DNA from: Archivesica marissinica
Taxonomy: Eukaryota > Mollusca > Bivalvia > Venerida > Vesicomyidae
Assembly: GCA_014843695.1 (NCBI GenBank)
Contig: CM026404.1
Coordinates: 56,674,608 to 56,738,607 of the forward strand
DNA: 64,000 nucleotides
Direction of reading: 5' to 3'
Below the pieces are notes generated by a model. The model saw only the letters and a list, made by a program, of their open reading frames with translations. It was not told where the DNA came from and searched no databases. The position numbers and the translations under genes were made by a program. Shown here piece after piece: positions 27,001 to 42,000 of the stretch (position 1 is the first letter of the stretch; each line of letters opens with the position of its first letter).

Positions 27001-30000
27001 ACACACAGCCCATTAACTCCTACCTTCTGTTTCCAGTAGTTTCTGGGCACTCTGCATGTAAAATACACCAAGTTCATTGAGCGCGTTCCCCTTGCGCTTT
27101 GTGAGCGGTACATACACATGCTGGTTCTTCTTCGAGATGCAACCCATGGCGTTGCTATAGCAGAGCACACATGTATTTAAACCGTCCGCTAGGCAAGTGG
27201 TCATGGTGAACAAACTTTCATACTCTGCAAGAAAATAATGGAAGAATAACAGTGACTCGGTACATGTAGAACTTAATTGTGAGATATACATAGTAGCTTA
27301 AAATATGCCATACAGTCAAACCTGTGTTAGTGGTCACCTCCATTAAGCAGCCAGTTTCCAGATTCCCAATATGTTGCTTTATTATACATTTGACCTCTAT
27401 TAAGCAGCCACCTGTGTTTAGCAACCACTTTCTGTGAGTCCCTTGGCTGGCTGCTTAAGATGGGTAAGACTGTACATATACATGCATTAAGGGGAAATTA
27501 ATTTCTTAATTTTATCAATGTGTATGTAAGTCTAACAACATAACTCCACTCCCTTCAATCAAGTACTCACCAAACAATTCCAGTACCCATTACTCAACAT
27601 AACTTCACTCCCTTCAATCAAGTACTCACCAACCAATTCCAGTATCCTACTCAACATAACTTCACTCCCTTCAATCAAGTACTCACCAAACAATTCCAGT
27701 ACCCATTACCCAACATAACTTCACTCCCTTCAATCAAGTACTCACCAACCAATTCCAGTACCCATTACCCAACATAACTTCACTCCCTTCAATCAAGTAC
27801 TCACCAACCAATTCCAGTACCCATTACCCAACATAACTCCACTCCATTCAATCAAGTACTCACCAAAAGATTCCAATTCCTTTTCTGCTATTTCAAGAAT
27901 TCCTTGTTCCGCTATTGGTGATTTTTTCCACAAAGTGTCCCAGTCTATTTGTGGCTGAGATTTAGTGAGAATCAGTCTGATGTCACCACACACACCCAGC
28001 AGGTTGGACAGGAGAGTATCATTTTCTCGTGCTTTGTTCGGCATAACCGTCTTCATTGCATCTACAATTCCAGACACACAAATTGGGACAAACTTACTTA
28101 CCAGTACACACTGTATGATCATAATATAACATTAATACAATGTCGACTCATAGTTTTGCATAAATTCAAGAGTGTTGCCAATGGTTCCGTATCTTCTTGA
28201 TTTTATTTGTCAGTTTTGATGTGCCAGAAAGTTTGCAGCGATGCAATACTACCTGATCTGTGTTTGTCTGCAGTGAACATACAAATCAACATTTAATGAC
28301 AACTTGTTTGATTCCAACCAAATGCCCTAATTTGTCACATTTTCAGTAATTTAGGGCCAGCATTTTCATCATACCAACAACCAGGACTAAAATTTTCAAA
28401 ATCAAATTGGTCCAGGCTGTAATTAGTTTATACAAATTTATTTTAGCTCGATTGCGAAACAAGTTCTTATAACTTATATTAATCACTCTCGAGACCTCAT
28501 TCTTGATGGAATCCATCGCCACGAGGGAGAGAGAAGAGGCAACGTGGAATTTAAATGCCTTGCCTAAGGGCACAATCGTAACGGCTTCAGCCGGGCTCGA
28601 ACTCCGGCTGTAATTGACAGTCAGGAACCCCCGCCCCATGTCCTTCTAATATTTTTGCGATACCCCCCACCCCTCATAAATTCATACGTAAAGCTGCCTT
28701 GCTTTATTTCTCAACAAGTTTGGCATACCTTGCTGTGTTTCAAAAAACTATGTCGGAGATGTAGCATCCCCATATTTGCAATATATAGGCCGAGGGTTGA
28801 ATTCTTGCAGTATTGGTCCATTGATAGACCAACGCATCAACTAATCAATTAAGTGCGCACTGTGTAGCAAAATCAATTTTCTAGAAACAAAACTATCTAT
28901 TTTTAGACATACACCTGTTGTAATTTTAAGAAGCTCCATAGCGGTTACTTCCCTTCTATAATCTATGATGCGCTAACTGGAATTAAATCATGGTTTGAAG
29001 TTTATTGACAATATAGTGACTCTGGGAAAACATCTGCCTCGGATTAATGTATGGCTTTCGGATTATCGAACAATAGGGGCAATTAACATGGGTCAGTCAA
29101 GCAGGTCACATATCGATCATAGACAGAAAACAGGTGCGAATAAATGAATATACCTTATGGATGGATTATATTTATCAATTTATGTTTTGTTAGAAAAATG
29201 TATATGACTGATTTCTTGGCTTTTCCAACAATTTTCTGGACCGATTTTAAGACTTTTTTGGTTGCTACAACCAGTCTACCAGTTTAAAATTCGCGAGTTT
29301 TTAGAAGCCCTGCCAACAGCCACTGTGTTATTATTAGGTTTTGAAGCTGGCCTAGACTTTAGGTTAATATATACTACGACAAAACTTATAAATTGGACAG
29401 TATTGTATTTCTTTGGGTTACAGAGTGGATATGAAATATATAATTGCGACACTAATTAAAGGGCCATAACTCTGGTGCTATCAGTGCAATACAGTTGGTT
29501 ATCAAACATGGCCAAGTTATTTTGACTATAGACACTGGTAATGACATAATGATTCGCATAGCCTCGTCCGTAGAATATCGAACCCTCTTTGTCATCTTCA
29601 CAGCTCATACAAGCCTCAAACAATGTCAAAACTACAATTTTTTCAATTTCTGGCTTGAAAATGATTACCTCCCTTATTACCGGTGCATATAGATTCACAC
29701 GTTGTACAAATCACTTATATAAGCTGTTACCGTACAGTATGGTAAAAGCGCGCCTCAGGGCGCACTTGCAAACGAAAGGGTTAAGTACATTTACATATAT
29801 GGAGTGAGTGTATAGCAGTGGTCCGCAGTGGATGTAAGGGCTTAAGTACATTTGCATATATGGTGTGAGTGTATAGCAGTGGTCTGCAGTGGATGTAAGG
29901 GTTTAAGTACATTTGTATATATGGTGTGAGTGTATAGCAGTGGTCCGCAGTGGATGTAAGGGCTTAAGTACATTTGTATATATGGTGTGAGTGTATAGCA

Positions 30001-33000
30001 GTGGTCCGCAGTGGATGTAAGGGCTTAAGTACATTTGTATATATGGTGTGAGTGTATAGCAGTGGTCCGCAGTGGATGTAAGGGCGTAAGTACATTTGTA
30101 TATATGGTGTGAGTGTATAGCAGTGGTCCGCAGTGGATATAAGGGCGTAAGTACATTTGTATATATGGAGTGAGTGTATAGCAGTGGTCTGCAGTGGATG
30201 TAAGGGCTTAAGTACATTTGTATATATGGAGTGAGTGTATAGCAGTGGTCTGCAGTGGATGTAAGGGCATAAGTACATTTATATATATGGAGCGAGTGTA
30301 TAGCAGTGGTCCGCAGTGGATGTAAGGGCTTAAGTACATTTGTATATATGGAGTGAGTGTATAGCAGTGGTCCGCAGTGGATGTAAGGGCTTAAGTACAT
30401 TTGTATATATGGTGTGAGTGTATAGCAGTGGTCCGCAGTGGATGTAAGGGCGTAAGTACATTTGTATATATGGTGTGAGTGTATAGCAGTGGTCCGCAGT
30501 GGATATAAGGGCTTAAGTACATTTGTATATATGGAGTGAGTGTATAGCAGTGGTCCGCAGTGGATGTAAGGGCTTACGTACATTTGTATATATGGAGTGA
30601 GTGTATAGCAGTGGTCTGCAGTGGATGTAAGGGCTTAAGTACATTTGTATATATGGTGTGAGTGTATAGCAGTGGTCCGCAGTGGATGTAAGGGCTTAAG
30701 TACATTTGTATATATGGAGTGAGTGTATAGCAGTGGTCCGCAGTGGATGTAAGGGCTTAAGTACATTTGTATATATGGAGTGAGTGTATAGCAGTGGTCT
30801 GCAGTGGATGTAAGGGCTTAAGTACATTTGTATATATGGAGCGAGTGTATAGCAGTGGTCCGCAGTGGATGTAACTGCTTAAGTACATTTGTATATATGG
30901 AGTGAGTGTATAGCAGTGGTCTGCAGTGGATGTACCGGGTAAGCGCTTAAGTACATTTGTATATATGGTGTGAGTGCATAGCAGTGGTCCGCAGTGGATG
31001 TAAGGGCTTAAGTACATTTGCATATATGGAGTGAGTGCATAGCAGTGGTCCGCAGTGGATGTAAGGGCTTAAGTACATTTACATATATGGAGTGAGTGTA
31101 TAGCAGTGGTCCGCAGTGGATGTAAAGGCTTAAGTACATTTACATATATGGAGTGAGTGTATAGCAGTGGTCCGCAGTGGATGTAAGGGCTTACGTACAT
31201 TTGTATATATGGAGTGAGTGTATAGCAGTGGTCTGCAGTGGATGTAAGGGCTTAAGTACATTTGCATATATGGTGTGAGTGTATAGCAGTGGTCCGCAGT
31301 GGATGTAAGGGCTTAAGTACATTTGTATATATGGAGTGAGTGTATAGCAGTGGTCCGCAGTGGATGTAAGGGCTTAAGTACATTTGTATATATGGAGTGA
31401 GTGTATAGCAGTGGTCTGCAGTGGATGTAAGGGCTTAAGTACATTTGTATATATGGAGCGAGTGTATAGCAGTGGTCCGCAGTGGATGTAAGGGCTTAAG
31501 TACATTTGTATATATGGAGTGAGTGTATAGCAGTGGTCTGCAGTGGATGTACCGGGTAAGCGCTTAAGTACATTTGTATATATGGTGTGAGTGTATAGCA
31601 GTGGTCCGCAGTGGATGTAAGGGCTTAAGTACATTTGCATATATGGAGTGAGTGCATAGCAGTGGTCCGCAGTGGATGTAAGGGCTTAAGTACATTTACA
31701 TATATGGAGTGAGTGTATAGCAGTGGTCCGCAGTGGATGTAAGGGCTTAAGTACATTTACATATATGGAGTGAGTGTATAGCAGTGGTCCGCAGTGGATG
31801 TAAGGGCTTACGTACATTTGTATATATGGAGTGAGTGTATAGCAGTGGTCTGCAGTGGATGTAAGGGCTTAAGTACATTTGTATATATGGTGTGAGTGTA
31901 TAGCAGTGGTCCGCAGTGGATGTAAGGGCTTAAGTACATTTGTATATATGGAGCGAGTGTATAGCAGTGGTCCGCAGTGGATGTAACTGCTTAAGTACAT
32001 TTGTATATATGGAGTGAGTGTATAGCAGTGGTCTGCAGTGGATGTACCGGGTAAGCGCTTAAGTACATTTGTATATATGGTGTGAGTGTATAGCAGTGGT
32101 CCGCAGTGGATGTAAGGGCTTAAATACATTTGCATATATGGAGTGAGTGCATAGCAGTGGTCCGCAGTGGATGTAAGGGCTTAAGTACATTTACATATAT
32201 GGAGTGAGTGTATAGCAGTGGTCCGCAGTGGATGTAAGGGCTTAAGTACATTTACATATATGGAGTGAGTGTATAGCAGTGGTCCGCAGTGGATGTAAGG
32301 GCTTAAGTACATTTGTATATATGGAGTGAGTGTATAGCAGTGGTCCGCAGTGGATGTAAGGGCTTAAGTACATTTGTATATATGGTGTGAGTGTATAGCA
32401 GTGGTCCGCAGTGGATGTAAGGGCTTAAGTACATTTGTATATATGGTGTGAGTGTATAGCAGTGGTCTGCAGTGGATGTAAGGGCTTAAGTACATTTGTA
32501 TATATGGTGTGAGTGTATAGCAGTGGTCCGCAGTGGATGTAAGGGCTTAAGTACATTTGTATATATGGAGTGAGTGTATAGCAGTGGTCCGCAGTGGATG
32601 TAAGGGCTTAAGTACATTTGTATATATGGAGTGAGTGTATAGCAGTGGTCTGCAGTGGATGTAAGGCTTAAGTACATTTGTATATATGGAGTGAGTGTAT
32701 AGCAGTGGTCCGCAGTGGATGTAAGGGCTTAAGTACATTTGCATATATGGAGTGAGTGTATAGCAGTGGTCTGCAGTGGATGTAAGGGCTTAAGTATATT
32801 TGTATATATGGAGTGAGTGTATAGCAGTGGTCTGCAGTGGATGTAAGGGCTTAAGTACATTTGTATATATGGAGTGAGTGTATAGCAGTGGTCTGCAGTG
32901 GATGTAAGGGCTTACGTACATTTGTATATATGGAGTGAGTGTATAGCAGTGGTCCATAGTGGATTTAAGGGCTTATGTACATTTGTATATATGGAGTGAG

Positions 33001-36000
33001 TGTATAGCAGTGGATGTAAGGGCTTAAGTACATTTGTATATATGGAGTGAGTGTATAGCAGTGGTCTGCAGTGGATGTAAGGGCTTAAGTACATTTGTAT
33101 ATATGGAGTGAGTGTATAGCAGTGGTCCATAGTGGATGTAAGGGCTTATGTACATTTGTATATATGGAGTGAGTGTATAGCAGTGGATGTAAGGGCTTAA
33201 GTACATTTGTATATATGGAGTGAGTGCATAGCAGTGGTCCGCAGTGGATGTAAGGGCTTACGTACATTTGTATATATGGAGTGAGTGTATAGCAGTGGTC
33301 TGCAGTGGATGTAAGGGCTTACGTACATTTGTATATATGGAGTGAGTGTATAGCAGTGGTCTGCAGTGGATGTAAGGGCTTACGTACATTTGTATATATG
33401 GAGTGAGTGTATAGCAGTGGTCCGCAGTGGATGTAAGGGCTTAAGTACATTTGTATATATGGTGTGAGTGTATAGCAGTGGTCTGCAGTGGATGTAAGGG
33501 CTTAAGTACATTTGTATATATGGTGTGAGTGTATAGCAGTGGTCCGCAGTGGATGTAAGGGCTTAAGTACATTTGTATATATGGAGTGAGTGTATAGCAG
33601 TGGTTTGCAGTGGATGTAAGGGCTTAAGTACATTTGTATATATGGTGTGAGTGTATAGCAGTGGTCTGCAGTGGATGTAAGGGCTTAAACAATGATTTGA
33701 GTGATTTAACACACTGCTAATTTTAGGTACTAGAGAGAGTGGCTGCAGTTGTCTAAATGTTGTAACTGACTATTGGTATAAAATGTACTTGTGGCAAAAA
33801 TTAATTTGTATAAACTAAACGATGTCGGACATAGTGGAGTATTATTTGTTCCTCTCTAATGTTTGTTTGTTTTTGGGGTTTAAAATCTCTCCAACAGGTC
33901 ATACAGCAACTCTCCAGCTATCTTTGTGGAGAAAGACCCCGGGTGCCCCTATGTGCAGTATTGCTGACAAGTATGGGTACCCGGGTAGAACCACCGATCT
34001 AACGCAAGCCAGCTGGATAGCGTTCCCACACGAAATAATTCGACACCCCCGGCCGTGCAAGTGATTTGAAGTCCCTCTCCTCTATGATGCAAATGGCCAA
34101 CCAAGATTAGTGACAAAATGACAGCATAGGCAAAATAGAATGCATCACAGACAGACATTCAAACAGTTACTATAGAGGATCTACCAACTACGGGTAATGT
34201 GTATATGGAATAGCTTACCAAAACAATACATCGCCAGCTTAAGGTACTTGAATGACTCCGTGTACTCCGATTTATTCATGTTTGTTTTGGTTATTGCAGC
34301 AAATGTTAATGCTGCTTTCCTCAATAATAAACCCTTTGACAGTTTATGCCAGGTGTGCCCTGTCTGTTGATCTTCGCTCTCAACACTAATAGATGTCATC
34401 TGCAACTCATCTGACCTTTGACCTTCTCCACCAACTGTAGGACGACGAGAATGGGTGGTTGGCGAGCGTGCTAGCGGTTCGTAATGAAGTGGGATGGCCT
34501 CGTCAGAGTGACAGGTAGCCTGCTCCTCAACAATCCGGGAGGTTTTATGAGGTCCCACCCTCAGGTCGTACTCTAGGCAAACCAAGCCCTGAAAAATGAA
34601 AAGCATATCTTAGATATGAAGTCATTACATAGTGCTTAAAGCTAGCGTGGATGGCTTCTTCGGCATCCACACACTTTAACTACGCCCAATGTAGTTCATA
34701 CCCTGATGGAAACAATTAACCCGCGATTCATTCCTTATATAGAAATACATTGCATGGACAGGAAAGATCTTATTGGCATCCACACACTTTAACCCTTTCC
34801 CTCATAGAAGCACCACTTGACGCCATTACCAATACGACATACATTAAAGCAGCATTACATCGTATGAAATAAAAGATATTTGAAAAATTCAATTTTTACG
34901 TATGGGTAGCAATGCTGCTACACATTCTAACATTATACTTTGTATGCTTATGTTCATTTGGTAAACAGTGTTTTTTTGTGATAAAACAAACTCGAAACCG
35001 AAATTAGGACTTTCCGAGTCGATTGGTCACGCACTTGTTTACAACCTGAACGCATCGTCCGCACTTGTTTACATTCGGAATGCATCATCCCCATTTGTCC
35101 CACGTTGTCTTTTTTAATTAAATTACTTGATATGTTGATTCATACCTCTGTTAGCTAAGTCTTTTAGGGACATTTCTACATCCCTGTGAGGGGTTCGACA
35201 TTAGAGGAAGATAGATATATAGTATTTCATGTTCAAAATATATACGTTGTTTTCTACATCCTCTGTTGTTTCATGCATGCGCGCTGTGCATGTTTACATT
35301 TCGTGTGTTGATAAACAAATTCGCGTATACGACGGTTTACATTCATTGGAATTTTATCGTTTCTGAGCGACTATTTGCGATTTTTGTAAACACACACATA
35401 TTAGTATTTATATTTTACCCAAAACATCCTTTATTACGATGTATTGCTGATTAACAATGTAGTAGCCAAACCAATGTTCATAATAAAGACCAGAATCTCA
35501 TGTAGTCCCAGTAATATCTATGGAGGTGGGATAGATATGGCAACTACTTATCCACTGCATGATGGCTAAATGGCTGTCGTTTGTATGGAGATATAATAGT
35601 ATATTAACCCTAAATCTCTATGAAGGAAAGGGTTAACTACGCCCAATGTAGTTCATACCCTGATGGAAACTATTAACCCGCGATTCAATCCTTATATAGA
35701 AATACACTGCATGGACAGGAAAGATCTTATTGAGTTTATTTATTTATAAAGTAGCATTAACCCATTTCATTCTGGATACATTTAATGGTTTTTGCAAACA
35801 ACATAGATCCTGATCAGCATGTAGCAGCGCTGATCAGGATCTATGTTGTTTGCTACATAGCCAAGTGTCTTAACAAGATCATCTGAATAACAAACAGCAT
35901 AGAGCCTGATCAGACGGCACATTCCATGGCAGCTGATCTGGCTCTATGTTCTTTGCAAATACTGTTTGAACGGTATTCAGAATGAAATGGGTTAACTGTG

Positions 36001-39000
36001 GATGAGTATCTCATTTTTCAGAACTTCCCCCATTGAGAGTGTTGTGTAAAACGTTTGTTTGGTAATTCAATAGTTATCTGTTGTCTAAATGCTATATCTG
36101 GCATTTATCATACACGTGTGATGTACTGGATAAATATCCACACCCTTAGAACAATAATTAGTCTAAATTTCGATATGGTTAGATTGATTGTCATTGTTGT
36201 AATCCCAGCTGTTGTCTACAGTTTCATTTTGGTCTAGACCCATTTAGTCTGTGTTTGGAGCATCAGAGTGGATAACTGACTCAATTAATACATATAACTC
36301 TCGTCTACACAGCATATGTAACTGTGGACTGACCCAATTAATACATATAACTCTGGTCTACACAGCATAGGTAACTCTGGACTGACCCAATTAATACATA
36401 TAACTCTGGTCTACACAGCATAGGTAACTCTGGACTGACCCAATTAATACAAATAACTCTGGTCTACACAGCATAGGTAACTGTGGACTGACCCAATTAA
36501 TACATATAACTCTGGTCTACACAGCATAGGTAACTGTGGACTGACCCAATTAATACATATAACTCTCATCTACACAGCATATGTAACTCTGGACTGCCCC
36601 AATTAATACATATAACTCTCGTCTACACAGCATATGTAACTCTGGACTGACCCAATTAATACAAATAACTCTGGTCTACACAGCATACGTAACTCTGGAC
36701 TGACCCAATTAATACAAATAACTGGTCTACACAGCATAGGTAACTGTGGACTGACCCAATTAATACATATAACTCTGGTCTACACAGCATACGTAACTCT
36801 GGACTGACCCAATTAATACATATAACTCTTGTCTACACAGCATACGTAACTCTGGACTGACCCAATTAATACATATAACTCTGGTCTACACAGCATAGGT
36901 AACTCTGCACTGACCCAATTAATACATATAACTCTCGTCTACACAGCATATGTAACTCTGGACTGCCCCAATTAATACATATAACTCTCATCTACACAGC
37001 ATATGTAACTCTGGACTGACCCAATTAATACATATAACTCTCATCTACGCAGCATAGGTAACTGTGGACTGACCCAATTAATACATATAACTCTGGTCTA
37101 CACAGCATAGGTAACTGTGGACTGACCCAATTAATACATATAACTCTCGTCTACACAGCATAGGTAACTCTGGACTGACTCAATTAATACATATAAACAT
37201 AACCTATCAATACATGTAACTCTGCCTACTACTCACTTTAGTTTACTTAAGCCTTACCCAATGTATACATATAACTCTACATACCCATTATAATTTACAC
37301 GGGCCTTACCCAATGTATACATATAACTCTACATACCCATTATAATTTACATGGGCCTTACCCAATGTATACATATAACTCTATATACCCATTATAATTT
37401 ACACGGGCCTTACCCAATGTATACATATAACTCTACATACCCATTATAATTTACACGGGCCTTACCCAATGTATACATATAACTCTGCATACCCATTATA
37501 ATTTACACGGGCCTTACCCTATGTATACATTTCACAGCTTCCTGGCAACGCTCCTCGGCAGTCTCGTTGAATGGTTTTAATCTGGCAAGTTCATTAGTCC
37601 GTGACATATTCCCAGACTTTGGCAGTGCCTTTACCTCGACCGAGTTTGATTTCTCATCTACATTAGATTCCTCGAATTCCTGAAACGTTTACAGTGCAGA
37701 AATGGACACTACACACAAAACAAGGTGGCCAAGTAATCATATGTCGGTTACATGATGTAACTATACAATCGCTTCCCCTTTAGTTTATACAAATTTATTT
37801 ATTTTAGCTCGATTGCGAAAAAAGTTCTTAACTTATGTTTTTAAACAATTTAAACTAGTGACCAAGTTTGTGTAGACGGATCTGTAGTCCAGTGGTAACA
37901 CGCTGGACTGGTAATCCAGGAATCGCAGGTTCGATCCCCAGTCTGACACTAATAAAATTAACAGTCTTTCAGATGGGACTTTAAACCAAGGTCTCGTGTC
38001 GGTGCTTTACACGGTGCACGTAAAAGAACCAGAGGAGACTCTGGAATAGGTCTCTGCCTGTATTATTGCACTATCCTCTAAACAAATCTCTTCTAAGAGA
38101 TTAGTCATTTTAGATTTTTGGAGGATAGTGCAATGATACAGACAGAGACCCATTCCAGAGTATCCTCTGGTTCTTTTACGTGCACGGTGTACAGCACCGA
38201 CACGAGACCTCGGTTTAAAGTCCCAACTGAAAGACTGTTAAGTCGTCTGCTACAATTATTTGAATTATTTATAACCTACAAACCACACAATTAAACAAAC
38301 CACCGTACTAAAATTGATAAAGATAATACCAATCATTATCCAGCTAATGAATGGATAAGATAGTGTTTTCTGACAGACCGACAAAAATGTGCAAAGTTAT
38401 TTCCCCATTGTCTTCAAATGCAACATCATTTAAGTCATGAGATTAATATTTGGTTTGTCTATCCACTGATTTGACCAAAAATAATTTTATAATTTATGAC
38501 ATTTGAAAGCATTCAGTTTGTTAAGTTTTGCAAAAAGAGTTACCTGCCCTGATTCATCATCACTGTTCTCCTCAGAGGAGGAGTTGCTGCCTGGCAACGA
38601 CCAATCATCATCCAGAGAACTGTCAGGAACATAGACATCAGATAACAGGTAACTTGCTGATGTACAAACCTGCAGAAACAATTTAAACATTGAAATTTGA
38701 AAGTCATTAAAAAATCAATGTGTGAAAATACAGCAAATTTTATTAGAAACAAATAAATAAATTTTACAAATATTACAAATTTATTTTAGCTCGCACCCGT
38801 GACATCATTTCTGATGGAATCCCTCACTACGATGGACAATGATCAGCTGTATACTCAACATTGACAGGCAACTGTCCCTGACTAATGCCCCCCAGTCATA
38901 CTCAGCATTGACATACAACTGTCCCTAACTAATGCCCCCCCAGTCATACTCAGCATTGACATACAACTGTCCCTAACTAATGCCCCCCCCAGTCATACTC

Positions 39001-42000
39001 AACATTGACATATAACTGTCCCTGACTAATGCCCCCCAGTCATACTCAGCATTGACATACAACTGTCCCTAACTAATGCCCCCCCCAGTCATACTCAACA
39101 TTGACATACAACTGTCCCTGACTAATGCCCCCCAGTCATACTCAACATTGACATACAACTGTCCCTGACTAATGCCCCCGAGTCATACTCAACATTGACA
39201 TACAACTGTCCCTGACTAATGCCCCCCAGTCATACTCAGCATTGACATACAACTGTCCCTGACTAATGCCTCCCAGTCATACTCAGCATTGACATACAAC
39301 TGTTCCTGACTAATGCCCACCCAGTCATACTCAACATTGACATACAACTGTCCCTGAATAATGCCCCCCCAGTCATACTCAACATTGACATACAACTGTC
39401 CCTGACTAATGCCCCCAGTCATACTCAACAATGACATACAACTGTCCCTGACTAATGCCCCCCAGTCATACTCAACATTGACATACAACTGTCTCTGACT
39501 AATGCCCCCCAGTCATACTCAACATTGACATACAACTGTCCCTATGCCCCCCAGTCATACTCAGCATTGACATACAACTGTCCCTATGCCCCCCAGTCAT
39601 ACTCAGCATTGACATACAACTGTCCCTGACTAATGCCCCCCAGTCATACTCAACATTGACATACAACTGTCCCTGACTAATGCCCCCAGTCATACTCAAC
39701 AGTGACATACAACTGTCCCTGACTAATGCCTCCCAGTCATACTCAGCATTGACATACAACTGTCCCTATGCCCCCCAGTCATACTCAGCATTGACATACA
39801 ACTGTCCCTATGCCTCCCAGTCATACTCAACAGTGACATACAACTGTCCCTGACTAATGCCCCCGAGTCATACTCAACATTGACATACAACTGTCCCTGA
39901 CTAATGCCCCCCAGTCATACTCAACATTGACATACAACTGTCCCTGACTAATGCCTCCCAGTCATACTCAACATTGACATACAACTGTCCCTGACTAATG
40001 CCCCCCAGTCATACTCAACATTGACATACAACTGTCCCTGACTAATGCCCCCCAGTCATACTCAACATTGACATACAACTGTCCCTGACTAATGCCCCCC
40101 AGTCATACTCAACATTGACATAGCATACTCAGTCAAACACCTCGCGGGGATGTAGATATATTCCTTCTATAATGTATAGTTCAGTAACTGATATTGGTTT
40201 TCCCCATAGATTGGTAGTGCCTATTTCATATTAGCAACATAAAAGTCGACACTAGACCATTATTCATTGTTCCTATTTTTGACATAAGTTTATTCACACA
40301 AATTCCTCATCATTGTCCAGCAGGAGATAATGTTTGTTTGTTTGCTTGTTTGGGTTTTACGTCTGCATGAGAAAAATGTTAGGCTATATCGCCAGGGGCG
40401 ATGATATATAAACATATAAAAAACACATAATATATGAAGTTGCATGTTAGCATGGTTACCTGGGAATGTTTCTTCTCATCCAGCAGACACAGGCAGTTCT
40501 CGAGGAGGGTTCGGATCAGCGACGTCTTGCCCGGGGTCTGGTTCGTCCACATATTCCTTGCCACACGGTACAACAGCATACCTAGGGGCACCGTGAATGG
40601 GTTTTGCTCCAATGGATTCTGCAAGTCGCCGCTGACAGCAGTCAGATCGTACAGTTTAACAACATCGTCGTTAGTACCTAAACATCATAAGGCTCTATTA
40701 AGTACTGTCAACAATGCCAAAAATCGAAGAGTGAACATGAGCTATTTGCAAAATAAGACCATCTACGATTGCGAAGCAAGTTCTAACAACTTATATTAAT
40801 CACTCTCGTTGGCGCGGATGAAAGCGTAAATGTGGTCATTCATGTGGGAGGAAACCGGAGTACCTGGACAAAATCCACCTGTCCGATCTGGCGATCACCG
40901 TACCATCTCACATACTACCCGGTCTAAGGATCGAACCTGGGTTGCATTGGTGAGGAGCGAGCAGTTACTGTTCCCTAATGTGTTGTTGTTACAGGTGTGC
41001 ATGGGTTAAGATATATCTACAATGTAGAGGAAAGCTCTACGGTATACTAGAGAGATGCTTGTTGACTCAGTCAGCTGTTCCCTAATGTGTTGTCGTTACA
41101 GGTGTGCATTGGTTAAGATATATCTACAATGTAGAGGAAAGCTCTACGGTATACTAGAGAGATGCTTGTTGACTCAGTCAGCTGTTCCCTAATGTGTTGT
41201 CGTTACTGGTGTGCATGGGTTAAGATATATCTACAATGTAGAGGAAAGCTCTACGGTGTACTAGAGAGATGCTTGTTGACTCAGTCAGCTGTTCCCTAAT
41301 GAGTTGTCGTTACAGGTGTGCATGGATTAAGATATATCTACAATGTAGGGGAAAGCTCTACGGTATACTAGAGAGATGCTTGTTGACTCAGTCAGCTGTT
41401 CCCTAATGTGTTGTCGTTACAGGTGTGCATGGGTTAAGATATATCTACAATGTAGGGGAAAGCTCTATGGTATACTAGAGAGATGCTTGTTGACTCAGTC
41501 AGCTGTTCCCTAATGTGTTGTCGTTACAGGTGTGCATGGGTTAAGATATATCTACAATGTAGAGGAAAGCTCTACGGTGTACTAGAGAGATGCTTGTTGA
41601 CTCAGTCAGCTGTTCCCTAATGAGTTGTCGTTACAGGTGTGCATGGATTAAGATATATCTACAATGTAGGGGAAAGCTCTACGGTATACTAGAGAGATGC
41701 TTGTTGACTCAGTCAGCTGTTCCCTAATGTGTTGTCGTTACAGGTGTGCATGGGTTAAGATATATCTACAATGTAGAGGAAAGCTCTACGGTGTACTAGA
41801 GAGATGCTTGTTGACTCAGTCAGCTGTTCCCTAATGAGTTGTCGTTACAGGTGTGCATGGATTAAGATATATCTACAATGTAGGGGAAAGCTCTACGGTA
41901 TACTAGAGAGATGCTTGTTGACTCAGTCAGCTGTTCCCTAATGTGTTGTCGTTACAGGTGTGCATGGGTTAAGATATATCTACAATGTAGGGGAAAGCTC

